Program-made: the position numbers and the translations under genes | From: Gammaproteobacteria bacterium | GTDB lineage: Bacteria; Pseudomonadota; Gammaproteobacteria; Steroidobacterales; Steroidobacteraceae | Direction of reading: 5' to 3' | DNA: 52,686 nucleotides | Assembly (NCBI GenBank): GCA_011391405.1 | Contig: JAABQQ010000022.1 | Span: 1-52,686 of the forward strand | Shown: positions 27,034 through 34,796 of the stretch, one piece after another | How the letters are laid out: every line of letters begins with the position of its first letter | Numbering within the stretch: position 1 is the stretch's first letter | The notes under the pieces: generated by a model | The model's database searches: none | What the model was told of the DNA's origin: nothing | Seen by the model: the letters and a program-made list of their open reading frames with translations, nothing else

Positions 27034-28044
27034 ATGTTGACGACTGGCACACCGTTGCTGTGGACCCTGTTCGTGGCCTTCGTGCTGGTCGCTCTGGTCG
27101 TCGACTTCTTCGCGATGGAGAAGCAAGGGGCCCACAAGGTCACGATGAAGGAAGCGGCCATCTGGTCGCTGATCTGGGTCGGGGTCTCGTTCGTCTTCGT
27201 TGCCGGGCTCTGGTGGTACCTGGGCGGACTCGACGGCGATCCGGTCGCCGATGCCAAGGCGCTCGAGTTCGTGACCGGCTACCTGGTCGAGAAGGCGCTT
27301 GCCGTCGACAACATCTTCGTGTTCCTGCTCGTGTTCACGTATTTCGCGGTACCGGCCGCCTACCAGAAGCGCGTGCTGATGTTCGGCATCATGGGCGCAC
27401 TCGTGCTGCGAGCCATCATGATCCTGATCGGCGCCTGGCTGATCGCGCAGTTCCACTGGATCCTCTACATCTTCGGCGCCTTCCTCGTCTTCACCGGCAT
27501 CAAGATGTGGGTCGCCACCGGGCACGAACCCGACCTCGAGGCGAATCCGGCGCTCAAATGGATTCGCCGGCACATGCAGATCTCGCCGACCTACGACGGC
27601 GAAAAGTTCTTCACCGTGCAGAACGGCGTAAAGCTGGCCACGCCGCTGTTCGTGGTCATCCTGCTGATCGCCATCGTGGACATCGTCTTCGCCGTGGACT
27701 CGATCCCGGCCATTTTCGCCATCACGATGGACCCGTTCATCGTGCTGACGTCGAACGTCTTCGCGATTCTCGGCCTGCGCGCGATGTATTTCATGCTGGC
27801 CGAAATGCACGAGCGCTTCCACCTGCTCTCGTACGGCCTGGCGATCGTGCTCGTCTTCATCGGCACGAAGATGCTGCTGCTGGACATCTACAAGATCCCG
27901 GTGTCCTGGTCGCTCGGATTCACCGTCGTCGTGCTGGCGCTGACGATGATCCTGTCGCTCAGGATCCCGCCGAAAAAGGGCGGGGCGAAAAGCGCCTACC
28001 CCTTTGCAGCGAAGCAGGACGAGGAGCAGGAGCCGCGCAGCTAG
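27034..28044 (+). CDS. TerC/Alx-family integral membrane protein
   Basis: The protein has 336 residues from the ATG at 27034. Some nine transmembrane segments are visible, with the TerC hallmarks LVVDFFAMEK, FVTGYLVEKALAVDNIFVF and VFAVDSIPAIFAIT (Asp residues inside membrane helices). The long Alx-like form of the family is implicated in manganese export or co-translocational metal supply. I looked for a yybP-ykoY manganese riboswitch in the 233 bp upstream and did not see its conserved core. It ends at an inverted repeat shared with the convergent DUF3604 gene. Confidence 0.92.
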   Translation: MLTTGTPLLWTLFVAFVLVALVVDFFAMEKQGAHKVTMKEAAIWSLIWVGVSFVFVAGLWWYLGGLDGDPVADAKALEFVTGYLVEKALAVDNIFVFLLVFTYFAVPAAYQKRVLMFGIMGALVLRAIMILIGAWLIAQFHWILYIFGAFLVFTGIKMWVATGHEPDLEANPALKWIRRHMQISPTYDGEKFFTVQNGVKLATPLFVVILLIAIVDIVFAVDSIPAIFAITMDPFIVLTSNVFAILGLRAMYFMLAEMHERFHLLSYGLAIVLVFIGTKMLLLDIYKIPVSWSLGFTVVVLALTMILSLRIPPKKGGAKSAYPFAAKQDEEQEPRS

Positions 28045-28076
28045 TCGCCGCACGGGGGGCGCCTACGCTGCGACTA
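28042..28076. terminator. Inverted repeat joining the stops of terC and DUF3604
   Basis: TAGTCGC (28042-28048) includes the terC stop, and GCGACTA (28070-28076) includes the DUF3604 stop. The arms pair perfectly over a 21-nt loop, making a candidate bidirectional hairpin. Confidence 0.45.
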
Positions 28077-29999
28077 AGGCGTGTACCAGATCGGTGAACT
28101 CCAGGCGCGTTCCTGGGTGGTCATCGGCACCTTCGGATCCAACTTCACCTTGAAGTACGCGGCATCGTATGCCGTCCAGCGCGGCGTGGGAATCTCCAGC
28201 ACTCGCGCGTAGTAGAAGGCGCGCGCTGCAGGATCGAACTCCGGATCCTTCCACACGGCGATCAACTCGGGCGTGCCGATCGTGTTGGTCCAGGAAGCGG
28301 TGGCGACGTCGACGGTGCTGCCGACCGGGGTCAGCCTGCCCTGCGCATCGACCTTGCGCTGCTCGGGGTTGCTCCACGCAACGTCGAAGATCTTCTCGTG
28401 CGTCTTGCCGGCCTTGTCCACCCAGCCCTTGATGACCTGCACGCGATCGAGGTTGCCGCCGTAAGGATCGCGGGCCGCGGCGACGAGGAACGTGGGCGCC
28501 TTGCCGGCGGCGGCCTGCGGCAGGTCGCCACCCATCGGTACGCCTTTCCTGTATCCAGCGATGGCGGGGGCGCGCGTGGTGGTGTCGGCCGCGACGAAAT
28601 CGTAGCCGCCGAAAAAGCGCAGCCACATGCGCGAACCGGTGGTTGCGTACGTCTCCTTCCGCTTCATTGCGTCCCAGATGGCTTCGCGCGTGTTCTCGGT
28701 GGCCCAGACCGCCGTGTAACCGGCGGCGGTCAGCTCCCACCCCTTGACGACCCGGTCGCCGAACTTCATCGCGTTCTCGTCGGCGCGCTCGGCACTGGGT
28801 TCGCTGGAGGCGAACTTGCCGTAGAAGTTGTCCTCTTCCGCGGCGACCAGCGCGTTGTGCGTGTCCGTCCCGGCGGCCATGCCGTACTTGAACGCGTTGG
28901 CACCGAGTTGCTGGTCGAGCAGCAGACCGTTCTTCAGAGCCTCGCGCAGGTATTCATGCGCGATCATGCCAGGCTTTTTCGGCACGAGGATCAGGTTGCC
29001 GCGATCCCAGAGTTCGTAGCCTGCGGTGAATTCGTCGGTCGGCGACAGGCTGGGGTGCGCCTCGCTCTGACCCTTGTACTGGATGGCCTCGAATAACGGC
29101 TCCCACTTTGCGCGCTGCTCGGCCCACTCCCTGGTGATCGGGCTGCCCTTGAACGTCTGCAGCTCGAACATGCGGCCGTTCGACAGGTTGCCGTTGTGCG
29201 GAATTGCGAGCAGCCGGCCGCCCGTCTGCGTCTCCCAGTTCGCCATCCAGGCCCAGAGATCTTCCGGATTCTCGGAGACGAACGTCGTCATCGGCAGGAC
29301 CTGATCCGCCCTCGCTTTGCCGTCGCGGTAGATGACGTTGCGATGCAGGTTGTCGCCGCCCCCGGCGTTCGACGTCCATTCGTAGCCGATCAGCGCAGTG
29401 AAGCGGCCCGGTTCATTGTACTTCTCCGCAAAGTCGTTGTTGCGCTCCCACGTGGTCTTCGCAAATCGCGGGTCCATGATGAGTTTCGGCAGCTTCTTCT
29501 GCGTCTGGGCGGCGATGAGTTCCATCATCGCGGCCTGCGCGTTCGCGCCACCCGTCGCCATCATGTCGTGCCAGCGCTTCAGAGTCGGGTCGGTCATCAT
29601 TTCCGCATTGCCGTCGCGAATCATCGCGATCGTGCCCATCCCGTCCGAATGATCGGTCACGGCGACCCAGTCGAGCGGTCGCGACAAGCGCACAGGCTGG
29701 CCGCTGGTGGAGACGACCTCCTCGCCACGCGCGAACCGCAGTGCTTCCTCGGGGCCGAGCGTCGTGCCGCCCATGCCGGCATCACCCGACCAGCTCGTGT
29801 GCACGTGCTGGTCACCAAACAGCGGGCGCTCGGGGTAACGTCGTCCGGCGTATGGCGAATACCCGGCGACCTTATGAAACTTCGCAGGGTCGGCCGCAGG
29901 CGCGTACGCATCCGAACCCACGACGACTTTCTGCTGCGCGCTGGCCGCGAACGCGAGCCCAACGGCCGCAGCGAGGACGACGAGCTGACTCTTTTTCAC
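28074..29999 (-). CDS. DUF3604 exported protein with PHP-like metal motifs
   Basis: The protein has 641 residues. The GTG start at 29999 is preceded by AGGGGAA and leads into a signal peptide (VVLAAAVGLAFAASA). FGDQHVHTSWSGDAG and DWVAVTDHSDGMG resemble the metal-binding His motifs of PHP phosphoesterases, and GTDTHNALVAAEEDNF follows at about residue 390. The family is abundant in gammaproteobacteria and exported; its substrate is unknown. It is divergent from mscS with 212 bp between starts. Confidence 0.88.
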   Translation of the reverse strand: MKKSQLVVLAAAVGLAFAASAQQKVVVGSDAYAPAADPAKFHKVAGYSPYAGRRYPERPLFGDQHVHTSWSGDAGMGGTTLGPEEALRFARGEEVVSTSGQPVRLSRPLDWVAVTDHSDGMGTIAMIRDGNAEMMTDPTLKRWHDMMATGGANAQAAMMELIAAQTQKKLPKLIMDPRFAKTTWERNNDFAEKYNEPGRFTALIGYEWTSNAGGGDNLHRNVIYRDGKARADQVLPMTTFVSENPEDLWAWMANWETQTGGRLLAIPHNGNLSNGRMFELQTFKGSPITREWAEQRAKWEPLFEAIQYKGQSEAHPSLSPTDEFTAGYELWDRGNLILVPKKPGMIAHEYLREALKNGLLLDQQLGANAFKYGMAAGTDTHNALVAAEEDNFYGKFASSEPSAERADENAMKFGDRVVKGWELTAAGYTAVWATENTREAIWDAMKRKETYATTGSRMWLRFFGGYDFVAADTTTRAPAIAGYRKGVPMGGDLPQAAAGKAPTFLVAAARDPYGGNLDRVQVIKGWVDKAGKTHEKIFDVAWSNPEQRKVDAQGRLTPVGSTVDVATASWTNTIGTPELIAVWKDPEFDPAARAFYYARVLEIPTPRWTAYDAAYFKVKLDPKVPMTTQERAWSSPIWYTP

Positions 30000-30067
30000 G
30001 GGGTTCCCCTGCACATTCTTGCTTGCTGCCCAGGGCCCGGACTGGACCGCGGCAATTTCAATAGTTT

Positions 30068-30079
30068 CAGTTCGAACTG
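30068..30079. promoter_or_regulatory. 12-bp palindrome in the DUF3604/mscS divergent gap
   Basis: CAGTTCGAACTG is a perfect palindrome about 70 bp before the DUF3604 start and 130 bp before mscS. It is a possible operator; the regulator is unknown. Confidence 0.25.
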
Positions 30080-30211
30080 CCGTATGCAAGTTCGCACGGT
30101 CGAGTCACCCGCCTGGCGCTGGCCCTGACGCAACGATTGACGGACGACCCGCTTCTCCCGAAACTGCCGGGCTCGGCCAGGTCGAACAAGACAAACTTTC
30201 GGGAGCTTTCC

Positions 30212-31030
30212 ATGGACATGGCAACAGTCGAGACTTTCCTCCGCACCACGGTAGCGGCGCTCGCCGTCAAGGTGGCTGCGGCCATCGTCTTCTGGTTCGT
30301 CGGTCGCTGGTTGATCAGCCGGGTCATTCACCTGGTGCAGGCCACGATGCACCGCAACCAGATCGACCCGACGCTGACGCGTTACCTCGGCTCGATCATC
30401 ACCGTCGCGCTGAACATCGCCCTGGTCCTCGGGATCCTCGGGTATTTCGGCATCCAGACGACGTCCATCGCTGCGATGCTGGCCGGCGCGGGCGTGGCGA
30501 TCGGCGCGGCCTGGAGCGGCATGCTCGGCAACTTTGCCGCTGGCGCGTTCATGCTGATACTGCGCCCGTTCAAGGTGGGTGACTTCGTCAGCATCGCCGG
30601 CGTCACGGGCACGGTGCATGAACTCGGCCTGTTCGGTACGACCATCGTGACCCCGGACAACGTCCTCACGCTGATCGGCAACGGCAAGATCTTCAGCGAC
30701 ACGATCCAGAACTTCTCGTCGCTGCCGCACCGCCGCGTTGAGCGCACGGCGCAACTGGCGGGTGGCGTGGACCACAACGATGCGATCGCGCGCTTCCAGG
30801 CGGCCGTCGCGCAGATCCCGAACGTCCTCGCGCAACCCGCGCCAGAAGTGAGCCTGCTCGACATCAACCTGCTGGGCACGGTGATCGCCGTACGACCGTA
30901 TTGCCACACCAATCATTACTGGCAGGTCTATTTCGACACCAACCAGGCGATGATGCGCGTCGCGCAGGAAGCTGGCTGGCCCGCGCCGACGCCCGCGAAC
31001 CTCACGCGGATGATCCAGGTGCAGGCATAG
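30212..31030 (+). CDS. mscS: Small-conductance mechanosensitive channel (MscS)
   Basis: The protein has 272 residues; the ATG at 30212 is preceded by GGGAG. Three transmembrane helices are visible, the last being the Gly/Ala-rich pore helix (MLAGAGVAIGAAWSGMLGNFAAG), then the beta domain FKVGDFVSIAGVTGTVHELGLF and the alpha/beta C-terminal domain. The length equals E. coli MscS (286) within a few residues. The channel releases solutes on hypo-osmotic shock. A hairpin follows 14 bp after the stop. Confidence 0.95.
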   Translation: MDMATVETFLRTTVAALAVKVAAAIVFWFVGRWLISRVIHLVQATMHRNQIDPTLTRYLGSIITVALNIALVLGILGYFGIQTTSIAAMLAGAGVAIGAAWSGMLGNFAAGAFMLILRPFKVGDFVSIAGVTGTVHELGLFGTTIVTPDNVLTLIGNGKIFSDTIQNFSSLPHRRVERTAQLAGGVDHNDAIARFQAAVAQIPNVLAQPAPEVSLLDINLLGTVIAVRPYCHTNHYWQVYFDTNQAMMRVAQEAGWPAPTPANLTRMIQVQA

Positions 31031-31044
31031 TCGATTTCGAAACA

Positions 31045-31072
31045 GGAGACACGCCTTTACCGGCGCGTCTCC
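31045..31072 (+). terminator. Hairpin after mscS
   Basis: GGAGAC pairs with GTCTCC, and CGCC with GGCG after one mismatch, around a short loop. It begins 14 bp after the mscS stop and ends 100 bp before shp. It has no T-tract. Confidence 0.5.
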
Positions 31073-31172
31073 TCGCCACCGGGAGCGACCGTTCCAGGCC
31101 TCGCGGGCCTTAAGGTGCCGATAAGCTTCGCCGCCTAGCCTTCTCATCGATCCCCATTCAGGAGATGGATCG

Positions 31173-31580
31173 ATGTTCAGAAAGGCACTCATTGCAGCCA
31201 CGGTGCTGCTCGCGGCCCCCGCCCTCGCCGATACGCCGGAGTCGCTGATGCGGGCTTATGCCGAGCAGGCACGCACCACGTCGGCATCCTATGCCGGGCC
31301 GTCCCCGGCGGCGGGCCGCCGACTGTTTCACCAACAACCGCGCGACTGGAGTTGCGCAACCTGTCACACGGACCAGCCCGCCGCTACGGGGCGCCACGCC
31401 ATCACCGGCAAGACGATCGCACCGCTTTCGCCCGTCGCAAACCCAAATCGGTTTTGCGATGCCGCCAAGGTCGAGAAGTGGTTCAAGCGCAATTGCAACG
31501 ACACGCTCGGTCGCTTGTGTACGCCGGCAGAAAAGGCCGACTTGATCGCTTTTCTCCTGGGCGCGAAGGGCGGAGCCTGA
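31173..31580 (+). CDS. shp: Sphaeroides haem protein-like cytochrome c (DUF1924)
   Basis: The protein has 135 residues from the ATG at 31173 (AGGAGA upstream). A signal peptide ends at ALA|DT. There is a single haem motif, CATCH at about residue 67, with C-terminal cysteines (RFCDAAKV...KRNCNDTLGRLC) that form the family's disulfide, and ANPNRFC containing the Asn region. SHP is a high-spin class I cytochrome that binds oxygen and NO through loss of an Asn ligand; its role may be a terminal redox sensor or oxidase-like acceptor. It begins the established shp-dihaem cytochrome-cytochrome b gene order, followed by a two-component system. Confidence 0.9.
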   Translation: MFRKALIAATVLLAAPALADTPESLMRAYAEQARTTSASYAGPSPAAGRRLFHQQPRDWSCATCHTDQPAATGRHAITGKTIAPLSPVANPNRFCDAAKVEKWFKRNCNDTLGRLCTPAEKADLIAFLLGAKGGA

Positions 31581-31582
31581 CA

Positions 31583-32062
31583 ATGCGCACACGTACAGGC
31601 ATTCGTCGCATCGACTGGATCGTCTGGTCACTCGCGGCCGTGTTTCTCGCGTATGCCGCTGTGGCGGCAGTTCCACCCACCGAAGCCGCCAAACCCACTG
31701 CCTACGCTGAGGAGTGCGGCGCATGCCACACCGCCTATCCAGCACGACTGCTGCGGCCAGCGGATTGGGCCGTCGTGCTTGCAACGCTCGATCGTCACTT
31801 CGGTGTCGATGCATCGCTCAATGACACGACACGTGCGGCAGTGGCGAGGCAGCTCGGCGTGGATCCCGCCGTCGCCAGCGCGGCCACCACGAAGGCCGTG
31901 CCACGGATCACGCAGCAAGGCTGGTTCCGTGAGGAGCACGATGAAATATCAGCGCAACTGTTACGTTCTCCGGCCGTGCGTGGCGCTGCCAACTGCAGTG
32001 CGTGTCATGCCGGTGCCGACCGTGACCAGTTCGACGACCATTCTGTCCGCATTCCGAGGTAA
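31583..32062 (+). CDS. Dihaem cytochrome c (DHC)
   Basis: The protein has 159 residues from the ATG at 31583, 2 nt after the shp stop. The N-terminus is a signal peptide or anchor (WIVWSLAAVFLAYAAVAAV). Two CXXCH motifs are visible, CGACH and CSACH, separated by about 100 residues, with the intervening helical part WAVVLATLDRHFGVDASL typical of this family. DHC is the known electron donor to SHP in Rhodobacter. It is clearly cotranscribed with its neighbours. Confidence 0.9.
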   Translation: MRTRTGIRRIDWIVWSLAAVFLAYAAVAAVPPTEAAKPTAYAEECGACHTAYPARLLRPADWAVVLATLDRHFGVDASLNDTTRAAVARQLGVDPAVASAATTKAVPRITQQGWFREEHDEISAQLLRSPAVRGAANCSACHAGADRDQFDDHSVRIPR

Positions 32063-32067
32063 CACCA

Positions 32068-32763
32068 ATGACCAGCAACACCAAGGTCTGGGACCTGCCA
32101 ACCCGCATCTTTCATTGGGCGCTTGCCGCCTCGTTTGCCGGTGCCTACGTCCTCTCCGAATCGGAGCGGCTGCGCAATGTCCACGTTGCGCTCGGTTACA
32201 CCGTGCTCGGATTGCTCGCGTTCCGTCTCGTGTGGGGCTTTATCGGCCCGCGGTATGCACGATTCAGCTCGCTCGTCCACAGCCCGGTCGGGGCGTTCCG
32301 CTACCTGCGCGATGAACTGCGAGGTCGTGCGCCGCGCTACCTCGGCCATAACCCTGCGGGCAGCTGGGCTGTCTTCGGACTGCTCATTCTCGGCATGGCC
32401 ACCGGCGTGACCGGCTACCTCAACTTCAACGAGCTGGGCGGCGGGTCGATGGAGGAACTGCACGAGGCCTTCGCCAACGCCTGGCTCGTGCTCGTTGGCC
32501 TGCACATTGTCGGCATCGTGTTCAGCAGCGTGATGCAGCGCGAAAACCTCGCGCGCTCCATGATCACCGGCTTCAAGCGTGGCGTTGCCGAAAACACCGA
32601 GCCACGCAATGCCCGTGGCCTCGGGCTGGCGATGGTCGCTGCGATTCTCGGCTTCTGGGGCTGGACCGCGACCTCCGGAGGCGTGGCGCCGGGTGCCGGA
32701 CAGGGACAGAGGCAGGGCGAACAATCCGAACTGGCGACAGCACGCGAAACCGACGACGATTGA
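32068..32763 (+). CDS. Cytochrome b561-type membrane protein
   Basis: The protein has 231 residues from the ATG at 32068, 5 bp after the DHC stop. It opens with VWDLPTRIFHWALAASF, the hallmark of nickel-hydrogenase-type cytochrome b (Ni-Hase/b561), and has four hydrophobic helices with His in FHWA, NVHVALGY, EELHEAFAN and GLHIVGIV that can bind two b haems. It would pass quinol electrons to DHC and SHP. The C-terminal tail is polar and Gln/Gly-rich. Confidence 0.9.
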   Translation: MTSNTKVWDLPTRIFHWALAASFAGAYVLSESERLRNVHVALGYTVLGLLAFRLVWGFIGPRYARFSSLVHSPVGAFRYLRDELRGRAPRYLGHNPAGSWAVFGLLILGMATGVTGYLNFNELGGGSMEELHEAFANAWLVLVGLHIVGIVFSSVMQRENLARSMITGFKRGVAENTEPRNARGLGLAMVAAILGFWGWTATSGGVAPGAGQGQRQGEQSELATARETDDD

Positions 32764-32766
32764 GAC

Positions 32767-33429
32767 ATGCGAATCCTGCTGGTCGAAGACGATGCATTGC
32801 TCGGCGACGCACTACAGGTCGGCCTGCGCGAGCATGGCTTCGCGGTCGAGTGGATCAGAGACGGCGCGGCTGGAGAGGCCGCGCTGGCCTCTGACGAGTT
32901 CACTGCAATCGTGCTCGACCTGGGATTGCCACGCATGTCCGGTCTCGAATTGCTGCAGCGTGTCCGAAATCGTGGCGATCACACGCCCGTGATCATCCTT
33001 ACCGCGCGCGAAGCCGTCCATGATCGCGTGCGCGGCCTCGATCTCGGCGCCGACGACTACGTCGTGAAACCTGTCGCACTCAAGGAACTCGCGGCCCGAT
33101 TGCGAGCCGTTGCTCGTCGCGCGCAGGGCATTGGGAGTGGATCGATCGTCGTGGGCAGCCTGTCGCTGGACCTCGCCTCGCGTGCCGTGACGTTCGAAGG
33201 CAATCCAGTCGAACTGCAGCCGCGCGAGTTCGCGCTGCTGCAGGAACTCCTGCTGCGCGCGGGCCGGGTCGTCACCCGCACGCAGCTGGAGACCCAGCTG
33301 TACGAATGGGACCGCAGCCTCGACAGCAATGCAATCGAGGTTCACGTCCATCATCTGCGACGCAAGCTCGCACCCACGCTCATCCGGACAGTGCGTGGCG
33401 TTGGCTACATGATCCCGCGCGAAGACTGA
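32767..33429 (+). CDS. OmpR/PhoB-family response regulator
   Basis: The protein has 220 residues from the ATG at 32767, 3 nt after the cytochrome b stop. The receiver domain has the acidic pocket VEDD, phosphoacceptor D51 in VLDLGLP and Lys in YVVKPV. A winged-helix DNA-binding domain follows (about 125-220, GRVVTRTQLETQLYEW...VHHLRRKL). It is closest in style to QseB/TctD/PmrA regulators. It is coupled to the kinase gene and to the cytochrome genes, so it likely regulates them or responds to their redox output. Confidence 0.95.
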   Translation: MRILLVEDDALLGDALQVGLREHGFAVEWIRDGAAGEAALASDEFTAIVLDLGLPRMSGLELLQRVRNRGDHTPVIILTAREAVHDRVRGLDLGADDYVVKPVALKELAARLRAVARRAQGIGSGSIVVGSLSLDLASRAVTFEGNPVELQPREFALLQELLLRAGRVVTRTQLETQLYEWDRSLDSNAIEVHVHHLRRKLAPTLIRTVRGVGYMIPRED

Positions 33430-33432
33430 AAC

Positions 33433-34788
33433 GTGCGAACTCCCTCGATCCGCCGGCACATGCTCACGCTGCTGCTGGTCACGCTCACCGGCACGTGGCT
33501 GGCGTCCGCGGCCCTGACCTACCGCGACGCGCATCGGGGCATCGATGCCTTGCTCGACGCACACCTGGCCCAGGCCGCGCGACTGCTGGTGGCGCAGGCG
33601 GGCCACGAACTCGAGGAACTCGACTTTGACGAAGGTTCCGACACCCCATCGAGTTTCCGCACCAAGGTTGCCTTCCAGGTGCGCGAGGCGGACGGGACGC
33701 TCATCCTGCGATCAGCGAACGCTCCGACGACACCGTTCGCCGGGCCGGTCAACGGTTTCAGCGAAGCGGCGCTCGGTGACACTCGCTGGCGCGTGTACTC
33801 GGCGGCCGAAGCCGCGCAGGGCGTGGTTGTGCACGTGGCGGAAGACCACGCAACACGCGAACGGATCGCGCGACGCGTCGCCCTGAGCGCACTCGTCCCA
33901 CAGCTCGTCGCACTGCCCGTGCTCGGGCTCGCGATCTGGTGGGTCGTTGGTCGTTCGCTTCGTCCGTTACGGCGGCTAGCGGATGAACTCGCACACCGCA
34001 GCCCCGACGATGTTCGGCCGCTGGCCGCGGGACCGATGCCCGTCGAATTGACGAGTCTCGCCGAACGGCTCGAGGAACTCCTGTTGCGTGTTCGTGACTC
34101 GCTCGATTCAGAACGACGGTTCACCTCGCATGCTGCCCATGAATTGCGTACGCCGGTCGCTGCATTGCGCGCGCAGGCGGAGGTGGCGTTGGCCACCAGG
34201 GACCCTGACGTTCGGGACGCGGCACTGCGTCACGGCATCCAGGCCTGCGACCGGATGACACGCCTCGTGACGCAGCTGATGCAACTTGCCCGTGCGGACG
34301 AAGCCGGTCACCTTGCAAGTGCGACATCGTGCGAACTGCGTACGATTGCAGAACGTGTGCTGGCGGACAGCGCGCCGGCAGCGATGCAGGATGGAACTTC
34401 GGTAGCGCTGGAGGCGTCGGAGCCCGGGCGCGTTCGTGGCGACGGCGCATTGCTCGAGGCGTTGGTGCGTAATCTGGTCGAGAACGCACTTCGACATGGC
34501 GGACCTCACGGCGAGGTACGGGTCGGGCTGGTTCAGCAGGACCGCGAGATCCGGCTCACCGTCGAGGACACGGGACCAGGTGTGACGCCGGAAACCCTCG
34601 AACGACTTGGCCGGCGTTTTTACCGCGCGGCTGAAGCGACGGCCACGGGCAGCGGACTGGGGCTATCGATCGTCAAGCGGATCGCGGAGTTGCACGGCGG
34701 TTCCGTGAGCTTCCGCAATGGCGATGCAGACCGTGGGCTACGGGTCGAGGTCACGATCCCGATCCAGGGCTGCGAGCGTTCGAATTAG
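33433..34788 (+). CDS. Membrane sensor histidine kinase
   Basis: The protein has 451 residues from a GTG start at 33433, 3 nt after the regulator stop. Two transmembrane helices flank a periplasmic sensor of about 130 residues, followed by HAMP. The H box is FTSHAAHELRTPVAALRAQ, the N box NLVENALRHG, G1 DTGPGV and G2 GSGLGLSIVKRI; all are intact. It resembles QseC/TctE kinases. Its stop codon overlaps that of the convergent ankyrin gene inside an inverted repeat. Confidence 0.95.
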   Translation: MRTPSIRRHMLTLLLVTLTGTWLASAALTYRDAHRGIDALLDAHLAQAARLLVAQAGHELEELDFDEGSDTPSSFRTKVAFQVREADGTLILRSANAPTTPFAGPVNGFSEAALGDTRWRVYSAAEAAQGVVVHVAEDHATRERIARRVALSALVPQLVALPVLGLAIWWVVGRSLRPLRRLADELAHRSPDDVRPLAAGPMPVELTSLAERLEELLLRVRDSLDSERRFTSHAAHELRTPVAALRAQAEVALATRDPDVRDAALRHGIQACDRMTRLVTQLMQLARADEAGHLASATSCELRTIAERVLADSAPAAMQDGTSVALEASEPGRVRGDGALLEALVRNLVENALRHGGPHGEVRVGLVQQDREIRLTVEDTGPGVTPETLERLGRRFYRAAEATATGSGLGLSIVKRIAELHGGSVSFRNGDADRGLRVEVTIPIQGCERSN

Positions 34789-34796
34789 CTCGAACG
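34777..34796. terminator. Inverted repeat enclosing both stops of the kinase and ankyrin genes
   Basis: CGTTCGA (34777-34783) pairs with TCGAACG (34790-34796). The 6-nt loop holds the overlapping stop codons of the two convergent genes. Confidence 0.45.
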
